64,000 nucleotides of DNA, taken from contig NZ_MIEU01000011.1 in assembly GCF_001968825.1 (NCBI RefSeq), forward strand, positions 124,001 through 188,000, read 5' to 3'. The position numbers were made by a program, and so were the translations under genes. The notes beneath the pieces are model-generated. The model saw only the letters and a program-made list of their open reading frames with translations, was not told where the DNA came from and ran no database searches. The stretch is from Tersicoccus sp. Bi-70 (GTDB taxonomy: Bacteria; Actinomycetota; Actinomycetes; Actinomycetales; Micrococcaceae). This document shows, in pieces, positions 57,556 to 64,000 of this stretch. Positions within the stretch are counted from its first letter, which is position 1; each line of letters starts with the position of its first letter.

Positions 57556-58415
57556 GCGCCGCCACCTCCGCCCCCGCACCGTCGCACCGCGCCGGCAGCC
57601 GGCCCGGCGCCGGCCCGTCCTTCGGCCGGGTGCTCGCCGCCGAGACCATCAAGTTCTTCGGCCTGCGCTCCACCTGGGTGCTGCTGCTCGTCACCGTCGT
57701 CCTGATGGTCGGTTTCGCCGCACTCAGCGCCTGGGGCATCGCCTCCTTCAGCCAGGACAGCCGGGGCGCCGGTCCCGGTGGCCCCGGGGGCCCGGCCGCC
57801 GCGGGCGGGACCGACTTCGTGCACACCGTCCCGTCGTCCGGACTCACCCTGGCGATCCTCGTGCTCGGCTCGATGGGGGCGATGTTCGTCTCCGGCGAGT
57901 TCGGCAACCGGTCCATCACGGCGACGATGATCGCGGTGCCCGCACGCTGGCCCGTGCTGATCGCCAAGGCGATCGTCCTCACCGTCGTCTCCTGGGTGAC
58001 GATCACCGTGTGCGAGCTGCTCGGCTACGTCGTCGCGCAGCCGCTGCTCGCCCCGGCGGACCTCGACTTCCCGTTCGACGCGCGGCTCGTGCCCCAGATC
58101 GTCTTCCTCTCCGGCCTCTACGCCGCGGCCGTTGCGGTCATGGGCCTCGGCCTCGGCGCCCTGATCCGGAACACGGCGGCGGCGATCGTCGTCCTCGTGG
58201 CGATCCTGCTCGTCTTCCCGATCCTCGTCGCCATCTTCCGGCAGGACTGGGTCGAGTGGGTCGCCGCGTTCCTGCCGAGCACCGCGCACACCCAGGCCCT
58301 GGACCCCACCGCGTCGGGCAAGCTCGACGCCGCCGGCTCCTGGGCGGTGATCGCGGCCTGGCCGGTCGTCCTGATCGGCGCCGGTATCGCACTCATCCAG
58401 ACGCGGGACGTCTGA
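57552..58415 (+). CDS. ABC transporter permease (ABC-2 type)
   Basis: This 287-residue permease has six hydrophobic helices with a Gly/Pro-rich outer loop between helices 1 and 2 (RGAGPGGPGGPAAAGG). It forms the membrane part of the exporter with the preceding ATPase. The FVSGEFGNRSITATMIAVPARWPVL region by position is characteristic of ABC-2 permeases. The cargo is unknown. ATG at 57552 is translationally coupled to the ATPase. Confidence 0.9.
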   Translation: MSAATSAPAPSHRAGSRPGAGPSFGRVLAAETIKFFGLRSTWVLLLVTVVLMVGFAALSAWGIASFSQDSRGAGPGGPGGPAAAGGTDFVHTVPSSGLTLAILVLGSMGAMFVSGEFGNRSITATMIAVPARWPVLIAKAIVLTVVSWVTITVCELLGYVVAQPLLAPADLDFPFDARLVPQIVFLSGLYAAAVAVMGLGLGALIRNTAAAIVVLVAILLVFPILVAIFRQDWVEWVAAFLPSTAHTQALDPTASGKLDAAGSWAVIAAWPVVLIGAGIALIQTRDV

Positions 58416-58584
58416 CCCGCAGGCGGTCTCGCGCCCGGTGGCGCCTCCGATCGGCCGACCTCCCGTCTGCCGCGGCGACGCCCGACTGGTAGGATGGGGA
58501 AGTCTGTGCTGGGCACGGTCCTGTCCGCGCGCGTCCGTCCATGGCCGCCGCGACGCGATCACCCGCCCGCACCGACCAACGCAC

Positions 58585-58636
58585 GAACCTCCTGCTGCGG
58601 AAGGACCGCGGCCGTTAGCCCGAAGGAGGTGGGTTC
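58585..58636 (+). promoter_or_regulatory. Hairpin sequestering the rpsF ribosome site
   Basis: GAACCTCCT (58585-58593) can pair with AGGAGG...GGTTC (58624-58636), enclosing the rpsF Shine-Dalgarno sequence; an inner GCGG/CCGC stem lies between. This resembles the S6:S18 autoregulatory leader found before rpsF in many bacteria, by arrangement only. Confidence 0.45.
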
Positions 58637-58640
58637 ACAC

Positions 58641-58946
58641 ATGCGTGAATACGAACTGATGGTTCTGATCGACCCCGAGGTCGAGGAGCGCTCCGTCCAG
58701 CCGTCGCTGGACAAGTTCCTCAACGTCGTCCGCAACGACGGCGGGACCGTCGACAAGGTGGACATCTGGGGCCGTCGTCGCCTGGCCTACGACATCCAGA
58801 AGAAGAACGAGGCCATCTACGCCGTCGTCAACTTCCACTCGACCCCCGCCGGCGCCCAGGAACTCGATCGTCAGCTCAACCTGAACGAGACGATCCTGCG
58901 GACCAAGATCACCCGTCCGGAAGAGCAGCGCGTCAGCGCCGAGTGA
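58641..58946 (+). CDS. rpsF: 30S ribosomal protein S6
   Basis: This 101-residue small-subunit protein starts [17 protein letters not shown] and shows the [18 protein letters not shown] core. It pairs with S18 in the platform of the 30S subunit. The ATG at 58641 follows AAGGAGGT. It opens the rpsF-ssb-rpsR-rplI cluster. Confidence 0.98.
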   Translation: MREYELMVLIDPEVEERSVQPSLDKFLNVVRNDGGTVDKVDIWGRRRLAYDIQKKNEAIYAVVNFHSTPAGAQELDRQLNLNETILRTKITRPEEQRVSAE

Positions 58947-59013
58947 TCCCGCGACCGAGTCACCCGACCCGGTCGAATCGATCCACTCACGTCAATCACG
59001 GAAGGCAGGGCAG

Positions 59014-59619
59014 ATGGCAGGCGAGACCGTCATCACCGTCGTGGGCAACCTGACGGCCGATCCGGAGTTGCGGTTCACACCGTCCGGTTCCGCCGTCGCG
59101 AACTTCACGATCGCGTCCACCCCCCGGACGTTCGACCGCCAGGCCAACGAGTGGAAGGACGGCGAGACGCTGTTCCTCCGCGCGTCGGTGTGGCGTGAGG
59201 CGGCCGAGAACGTCGCCGAGACGCTGACCAAGGGCACCCGCGTGGTCGCCCAGGGTCGCCTGAAGTCCCGGTCGTACGACACCAAGGAAGGCGAGCGGCG
59301 CACCGTCATCGAGCTGGAGGTCGACGAGATCGGCCCCTCGCTGCGGTACGCCTCGGCCAAGATCAACCGCAACGCCCGCGGCGGCGGCCAGGGAGGCGGC
59401 GGCTTCGGCGGCGGCAACTCCGGCTTCGGCGGCGGTGGCGGTGGCAACGCCGGCGGCAATTCCAGCGGCTTCGGAGGCAACTCCGGCGGCGGTCAGGGTG
59501 GCTACGGCGGCGGCAACTCCAGCGGCGGCCAGCAGGGCGGCGACGACCCGTGGGCCACGCCCGGGACCTCCACCTCCTCGGGGTGGGGCAACGGCGCGGA
59601 CTCCGAGCCTCCGTTCTGA
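59014..59619 (+). CDS. ssb: Single-stranded DNA-binding protein
   Basis: This 201-residue protein coats single-stranded DNA during replication and repair. The OB fold covers residues 1-110 ([41 protein letters not shown] by position). A Gly/Asn/Ser-rich linker follows, and the acidic tip DSEPPF that docks partner proteins ends the chain. ATG at 59014 follows GGAAGGCAGGGCAG. It lies between rpsF and rpsR as usual. Confidence 0.98.
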   Translation: MAGETVITVVGNLTADPELRFTPSGSAVANFTIASTPRTFDRQANEWKDGETLFLRASVWREAAENVAETLTKGTRVVAQGRLKSRSYDTKEGERRTVIELEVDEIGPSLRYASAKINRNARGGGQGGGGFGGGNSGFGGGGGGNAGGNSSGFGGNSGGGQGGYGGGNSSGGQQGGDDPWATPGTSTSSGWGNGADSEPPF

Positions 59620-59775
59620 TCGTCGGCCGCCCCTCGTCGAGCGGCCCTTCCGATCGTCACGTCCCGGCCCCGCGCCGGGACGAACGGGTGACGCACGTCG
59701 TCACCCCATCATCACCATTCACCCCATCCCGCGGACCGTGTCCGCGGGCTCCACGAAAGATGAAGGAGCACCACG

Positions 59776-60015
59776 ATGGCCAAGGCTGAGATCCGCAAGC
59801 CGAAACCGAAGCAGAACCCGCTCAAGGCGGCCGACGTCACTGTGATCGACTACAAGGACGTCGCCCTCCTGCGCAAGTTCATCTCCGACCGCGGAAAGAT
59901 CCGCGCCCGTCGCGTGACCGGCGTGTCCGTCCAGGAGCAGCGCAAGATCGCGCTGGCGATCAAGAACGCGCGCGAAGTCGCCCTGCTGCCCTACTCCGGC
60001 GCCGGCCGCGGCTGA
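59776..60015 (+). CDS. rpsR: 30S ribosomal protein S18, zinc-independent form
   Basis: This 79-residue protein shows [27 protein letters not shown], the S18 core that binds S6. It has no cysteines, so it is the form that does not bind zinc, usual for the main rpsR copy in this group. ATG at 59776 follows GAAGGAG. Confidence 0.97.
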   Translation: MAKAEIRKPKPKQNPLKAADVTVIDYKDVALLRKFISDRGKIRARRVTGVSVQEQRKIALAIKNAREVALLPYSGAGRG

Positions 60016-60033
60016 GCGAAAGGAACCATTCCC

Positions 60034-60483
60034 ATGGCAAAGCTGATTCTGACCCAGGAAGTCACCGGGCTCGGTACCGCGGGCGACGTGGTCGAGGTCA
60101 AGAACGGGTACGCCCGTAACTACCTCCTCCCGCGTGGCTTCGCGCTGGCCTGGTCCCGCGGTGGCGAGAAGCAGGTCGAGTCGATCCGCGCGGCCCGCAA
60201 GGCCCGTGCCGTCGCCTCGCTGGCCGACGCCCAGGCGCTGGCCGCGAAGCTCGCGTCCACCCCCGTGCAGATCAAGGTGAAGACCGGCGAGTCCGGCCGC
60301 CTGTTCGGCACGGTCAAGACCGACGACGTCGCCACGGCGGTGTCCGCGGCCGGGCTGGGCTCGATCGACAAGCGCACGCTGGAGCTGCCCGGACACATCA
60401 AGTCCACCGGCACCTACCAGGCGACCGTCCGTCTGCACGAGGACGTCTCCGCCACGATCGATCTGCAGGTCGTCCCCCTCTGA
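60034..60483 (+). CDS. rplI: 50S ribosomal protein L9
   Basis: This 149-residue protein starts [20 protein letters not shown] and has the [14 protein letters not shown] motif of the N-terminal domain, a long central helix and a C-terminal globular domain. It sits at the base of the L1 stalk. ATG at 60034 follows GAAAGGA; the cluster ends in a strong terminator. Confidence 0.98.
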   Translation: MAKLILTQEVTGLGTAGDVVEVKNGYARNYLLPRGFALAWSRGGEKQVESIRAARKARAVASLADAQALAAKLASTPVQIKVKTGESGRLFGTVKTDDVATAVSAAGLGSIDKRTLELPGHIKSTGTYQATVRLHEDVSATIDLQVVPL

Positions 60484-60510
60484 CGGGACTCACCTGACGG
60501 TTCCACGTCG

Positions 60511-60541
60511 AGGGCCGGGCACCGTCACGGTGCCCGGCCCT
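60511..60541. terminator. Terminator of the rpsF-rplI operon
   Basis: A 13-bp stem (AGGGCCGGGCACC) with a GTCAC loop, followed by TCGTG. It lies between convergent genes and may act both ways. Confidence 0.85.
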
Positions 60542-60560
60542 TCGTGCGTCCCGGTGCGGA

Positions 60561-61778
60561 TCAGACGAAGGCGCCCATCCCGGTGATCGCCCGGCCCACG
60601 ATGAGCTGGTTGACCTCCTTGGTGCCCTCGTACGAGTAGATCGCCTCCGCGTCGGCGAAGAAGCGGGCGACGCCGTGTTCGAGCACGATGCCGTTGCCGC
60701 CCATCACCTCCCGGGCGCGGGCGACGGTGTCCCGCATCGCCAGGGTGGCGGTGGACTTGGCCAGGGCCGCCTGGTCGTCGGTGTCCTCACCGGCGTCCTG
60801 CAGCTGCGCGAGCCGGACGACGAGGCCCAGCGACGTGGTGATGTTCGCGAGCATCGTGGCCAGGTGCTCCTGCACCAGCTGGAACTTCGCGAGCGGTCGG
60901 CCGAACTGCTGCCGGTCCAGCACGTACTGCCGCGCCTTCTCGTAGGCGCCCATCTGCAGGCCGACGGAACCCCAGGCGACGCCGCCGCGGGTCACCTTGA
61001 GCACCCGGGCGGTGTCCCGGAACGAGTTGGCGTTCGCGAGCTTGTTGGCGGCGGGGATCCGCACGTCGTCGAGCACGATGTCCGCGTTCTGCACGGTGCG
61101 CAGGGCGATCTTGCCCGTGATGGCGGTGGCGGAGAAGCCGGGTGTGCCCTTCTCGACGACGAAGCCGAGGACCTTGTTCGTCTCCTCGTCTCGCGCCCAG
61201 ATGACGACGAGGTCGGCGAAGGTGCCGTTGCCGATCCAGCGCTTGGCGCCGTTGAGCACCCAGGTGTCGCCCTCCCGGCGGGCGGTGGTCGCCAGGCCGC
61301 CGGCGACGTCGGAGCCGTGCTCCGGTTCGGTCAGGCCGAAGGCGCCCACGGTGCCGAAGTCCAGCATCGACGGGATCCACCGCTCGCGCTGCTCGGCCGA
61401 GCCGCACAGGTAGATGCTGGACAGCGCCAGGCCCGAGTGGACGCCGAAGAAGGTGTTGATCGACGGGTCGACCCGGGACATCTCCAGGTTGAGGAAGCCG
61501 GAGAAGAGCCGACTCTGCACCCGGTCGGTGAACTCGGGGTAGGTCAGGCCGACGACGCCGAGCTTGCCGAACTCGGGGATCAGGTGGTGCGGGAACTCGG
61601 CCCGCTCCCAGGCGTCGTCCGCGATCGGGGCGACCTTCTCCCGCAGGAACGCCCGCACGCGCAGGATGATCTCGCGCTGCTGGTCGTCGAGCAGGTTCTC
61701 GTAGCCGAAGCTGTCCGAGAGGTGCGGGGCGAAGGCGGTTTCCGTCTGGCTGGTCTGTGTGGTGATGGTGTCGGTCAT
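60561..61778 (-). CDS. Acyl-CoA dehydrogenase (glutaryl-CoA dehydrogenase-like)
   Basis: This 405-residue flavoenzyme introduces a double bond into an acyl-CoA. It has FGLTEPEHGSDVAGG for FAD/substrate contact, the WVLNGAKRWIGNG loop, QFGRPLAKFQLVQ and the catalytic glutamate in AIYSYEGTKEVN, as in the glutaryl-CoA dehydrogenase subgroup. The exact substrate is uncertain; an Arg typical of true glutaryl-CoA enzymes cannot be placed confidently by eye. It is last in an operon with 3-hydroxyacyl-CoA dehydrogenase, an acetoacetate decarboxylase-like protein and a crotonase; its start overlaps the previous stop (ATGA). Confidence 0.9.
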   Translation of the reverse strand: MTDTITTQTSQTETAFAPHLSDSFGYENLLDDQQREIILRVRAFLREKVAPIADDAWERAEFPHHLIPEFGKLGVVGLTYPEFTDRVQSRLFSGFLNLEMSRVDPSINTFFGVHSGLALSSIYLCGSAEQRERWIPSMLDFGTVGAFGLTEPEHGSDVAGGLATTARREGDTWVLNGAKRWIGNGTFADLVVIWARDEETNKVLGFVVEKGTPGFSATAITGKIALRTVQNADIVLDDVRIPAANKLANANSFRDTARVLKVTRGGVAWGSVGLQMGAYEKARQYVLDRQQFGRPLAKFQLVQEHLATMLANITTSLGLVVRLAQLQDAGEDTDDQAALAKSTATLAMRDTVARAREVMGGNGIVLEHGVARFFADAEAIYSYEGTKEVNQLIVGRAITGMGAFV

Positions 61779-62752
61779 GCGTCCTCCTGAGGAATGGTGG
61801 TGCTGCTGGCGCTGTTGGCGCTGCCGTCGCGGGCGGCGATCACGGCGAGCTGGGCGGCGTCACGCGCGGCCGTGGTCGCGGCGAACCCGTCCCGCGGATA
61901 GGTCTGCTCGAGTTCGGCGATGATCGGGGCGACCGCCTCGGGCGCGAGGTCCGGGCTGGCGTAGGTGTCCCACTTGGCGAGCATGCCGGGTCCGAGGTGG
62001 TCGAGCATGTGCCGGACGCCGCCGGCGCCGCCGCCGAGGTGGAAGCTGGCCAAGGGTCCGTGCACGGCCCAGCGGGGGCCCAGTGATGCGGTGACGATGC
62101 GGTCGAGGTCCGCGGCGGTGGCGTAGCCCTGCTGGACGAGCCAGAACGACTCCCGCAGGATCGCCGACTGCAGCCGGTTGGCGATGAAGCCCTCGATCTC
62201 CCGGCGCTCGAGCACGGGCTCCTTGCCCAGGGCCGCGAACAGGGCCATGGCCCTCTCGACCGCCGGCGGGGCGGTGCGCTCACCCGGCACGATCTCCACC
62301 AGCGGCAGCACGTGCGGCGGGTTGAACGGGTGGGCGACGAGCAGGCGGGCGGCGGCGTCGTCCGGCAGGTCCCGGGCGATGTCCGTGGGCAGGATGCCCG
62401 ACGTCGACGTCGTCAGCAGGGCCTCGGCGGGCGCGGCGGCCGCGATCCGCCCGAAGAGCTCCTGCTTGAACGGCAGGCGCTCGGGGCCGGCCTCGATGAC
62501 CAGGTCCACGCCGGCCACGGCCGTCTCGACGTCGTCGGCGGTGCTCACCCGGGACCGGGCCGCGGCCGGGGAGGTGGTCCCGTCGGCCGTGAAGGCCCGG
62601 TCGATGGCCTCGGCCAGGTCGGGCCGCGGGTCGCTGATGCGGACGTCGATGCCGTGGTCGGCCAGCAGCCGGGCCCAGGACAGGCCGATCGTGCCGGCGC
62701 CGACGATCGCTGCCCGCGAGGGCAGGACGGCGGACGGGGTGGAGTGATTCAT
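61775..62752 (-). CDS. 3-hydroxyacyl-CoA dehydrogenase family protein
   Basis: This 325-residue enzyme has an NAD-binding Rossmann start (AAIVGAGTIGLSWARLLADHG), the catalytic HPFNPPHVLPLVEIVPG motif with its His, and EGFIANRLQSAILRE. The C-terminal GPRWAVHGPLASFHLGG region is shared with carnitine 3-dehydrogenase and L-gulonate 3-dehydrogenase as well as beta-oxidation enzymes, so the substrate is open. The ATG at 62752 overlaps the stop of the upstream gene. A Ser/Ala-rich tail ends the chain. Confidence 0.87.
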   Translation of the reverse strand: MNHSTPSAVLPSRAAIVGAGTIGLSWARLLADHGIDVRISDPRPDLAEAIDRAFTADGTTSPAAARSRVSTADDVETAVAGVDLVIEAGPERLPFKQELFGRIAAAAPAEALLTTSTSGILPTDIARDLPDDAAARLLVAHPFNPPHVLPLVEIVPGERTAPPAVERAMALFAALGKEPVLERREIEGFIANRLQSAILRESFWLVQQGYATAADLDRIVTASLGPRWAVHGPLASFHLGGGAGGVRHMLDHLGPGMLAKWDTYASPDLAPEAVAPIIAELEQTYPRDGFAATTAARDAAQLAVIAARDGSANSASSTTIPQEDA

Positions 62753-63492
62753 CGGGTTGCCTCCAGGTAGGAGAAGACCGGCTGGACCGGTGCGAGGGTC
62801 AGGTCGGCGAGGATGTGGCTGGTCGCGACGATATCCCGGACGGGCAGGTCGGCCAGCGGGGCGAGGACGTGAGGGTGGAGTGCGAGCCGCGCGTCGCCGG
62901 TCCACGCCTCGGTGACGGTGAGGTCGGTGATCCGGGTGCGGACCAGGTCGACGGCCGTCGGCCCGGTGTAGCCCGGGATCATCTTGACCATGAACGTCGG
63001 GACACCGATCTGCGCGGCGGCCTCGGCGGGGTCCAGCGGCCGGTCCTGGTAGCGCATGGTGGCGGTGGCCACCCGTTCGCTGCCGATGTCGAGCGTCCCG
63101 ACCAGGGCCTCGGCCTCGATGCGCAGGCGCGGGCTGCCGGGAGCCTTCGGGTAGGCGGACAGCTCGCGGCCGCTGGTGGTGGCGCCGAAGTGGTCCAGGT
63201 ACATCGCGTGCAGGTACTCGCCCTCCTCGCCGTCGAAGGTGACGAGGATGGCCTGGCCGGATTCGGTGTAGGGGCCGAAGCCGGTGACCTGGTTCATCCG
63301 CATCACCTCGAAGCGGACGAGCGCGTCCGGGTGCGGGGTGAGGGGCTCCGGGACGGCGGCGCGCAGGGCCTCCGGATCGGTGCGGTAGGTGATGGTCAGG
63401 TATTCACGGTTCGTGAACCGGTGCGGCCGGCGCGAGTACGCGGGGGCGGTCAGCGGGGTCGAGCCGGCGGCGATGACGTCGTCGAGGGTCAT
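62749..63492 (-). CDS. Acetoacetate decarboxylase-family protein
   Basis: This 247-residue protein matches the acetoacetate decarboxylase family: RRPHRFTNREYLTITYRTDPEAL at the start, the Schiff-base lysine in GRELSAYPKAPGSPRL, and IPGYTGPTAVDLV later. The family decarboxylates acetoacetate or related beta-keto acids, or catalyses related retro-aldol reactions. The ATG at 63492 gives MTLDDVIAAGSTPL. It is coupled to the dehydrogenase downstream (ATGA) and lies 65 bases after the crotonase. Confidence 0.88.
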   Translation of the reverse strand: MTLDDVIAAGSTPLTAPAYSRRPHRFTNREYLTITYRTDPEALRAAVPEPLTPHPDALVRFEVMRMNQVTGFGPYTESGQAILVTFDGEEGEYLHAMYLDHFGATTSGRELSAYPKAPGSPRLRIEAEALVGTLDIGSERVATATMRYQDRPLDPAEAAAQIGVPTFMVKMIPGYTGPTAVDLVRTRITDLTVTEAWTGDARLALHPHVLAPLADLPVRDIVATSHILADLTLAPVQPVFSYLEATR

Positions 63493-63557
63493 GCTCAGCT
63501 TCTCTCGGTGGTGGTGCTGGTGTTCTGGTGGGACGGGGCCGGTCAGCGAGGGATTCC

Positions 63558-64000
63558 TCAGCGACCGGTCCACTGCGGGGGTCGCTTCTCGGCGAAGGCG
63601 CGGGCGCCCTCGGCGGCGTCGGCGGAGTCCTTGAGCGACGCGATGATGGGCCGCTGGACGGCGAACGCCTCGGCGTCGGAGAGGCCCTCGGTCTCCCGCA
63701 GGATGCGGGTGACGGCGGCGAGGGCGAGCGGTGCGCTGGTGGCGATGCGCTCGGCGAGGTCGAGGGCGGCCTCGAGCGACTGGCCGGGTTCGGTGGCCTC
63801 GACGGCCAGCCCGAGCTCGGCGGCCCGGGCGCCGTCGATCGGTTCGCCCGTGAGCATCATCTGCAGGGCGAGGGCGCGCGGGATGCGGCGCGGCAGGCGG
63901 AAGACGCCGCCGGCCCCGGCGACGAGGCCGCGGGTCACCTCCGGCAGCCCGAGCCGGGCGTCCCGGGCGGTGACGACGAGGTCGCACGCGAGGGCGAGCT
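63558..64000 (-). CDS. Enoyl-CoA hydratase/isomerase (crotonase), N-terminus beyond window
   Basis: The open frame reaches the right edge, so only the C-terminal 146 residues are seen. They start LALACDLVVTARDARLGLPE, the crotonase oxyanion-hole and catalytic-Glu region, and continue through GLVAGAGGVFRLPRRIP to FAEKRPPQWTGR, a typical family ending. It hydrates or isomerises an enoyl-CoA and is the first visible gene of the acyl-CoA catabolic operon. Confidence 0.92.
   Translation of the reverse strand, partial: LALACDLVVTARDARLGLPEVTRGLVAGAGGVFRLPRRIPRALALQMMLTGEPIDGARAAELGLAVEATEPGQSLEAALDLAERIATSAPLALAAVTRILRETEGLSDAEAFAVQRPIIASLKDSADAAEGARAFAEKRPPQWTGR

Overview
The window is about 70% G+C chromosomal DNA from an actinobacterium. 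It carries the replication-origin region together with the partition locus. The order (minus strand) gyrA-gyrB-DUF721-recF-gnd-dnaN-oriC-dnaA, then (plus strand) rpmH-rnpA-yidD-yidC-khpB-rsmG-parA-parB, is the classic actinobacterial origin layout. The gnd gene between dnaN and recF, the DUF3566 gene after gyrA, tRNA-Ile/tRNA-Ala with a 39-codon DLW-39 gene between them, and a MurJ separate from its pseudokinase partner together suggest the order Micrococcales. I do not assign a genus.

Layout. 1-9.6 kb is a metabolic and transport arm, mostly minus strand: a RibA-RibD fusion, a MerR/TipAS regulator, an M18 aminopeptidase, an Na+/H+ antiporter with a UBP zinc finger, an NmrA-like protein and an MHS transporter. 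At 9.7-14 kb a beta-phosphoglucomutase/GH65 phosphorylase operon sits between two clusters of DnaA boxes. At 14-16.3 kb are rhomboid, cyclophilin and a helical membrane protein. At 16.3-20.6 kb lies a lower-G+C accessory island: a RloC-like ATPase, a second copy of the neighbouring gene's 3' end, a small ORF and a membrane GAF protein, ending beside tRNA-Ala. At 21-24.5 kb is the iron-uptake operon efeUOB under a DtxR/IdeR-type box. 24.6-43.9 kb holds the replication, gyrase, ribosome and partition core. 43.9-46.1 kb has no convincing gene; with the end of parB it carries seven parS sites. 46.1-52.3 kb holds trxA, the MurJ partner, murJ, a Nudix gene and the CCA-adding enzyme. 52.3-53.1 kb is nearly gene-free with two small ORFs behind strong Shine-Dalgarno sequences. 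After that come a GT87 membrane glycosyltransferase, an MFS exporter, an ABC exporter, rpsF-ssb-rpsR-rplI, and a four-gene acyl-CoA catabolic operon cut by the right edge.

How it works together. DnaA boxes lie on both sides of dnaA, and head-to-head box pairs recur 20-25 kb away and inside parB. ParA/ParB are encoded next to a dense parS cluster about 9 kb from oriC, so initiation and segregation signals are concentrated here. Many genes overlap by four bases (ATGA/GTGA), showing translational coupling. Several monocistronic genes have a TANNNT hexamer only 6-7 bases before the start codon, implying leaderless transcripts.

The strongest candidates for something new are the RloC-like island with its duplicated target-gene end, the parS-rich island occupying the place where trxB might be expected, and the distal DnaA-box palindromes. 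All function calls come from motif reading by eye; no database search was possible.
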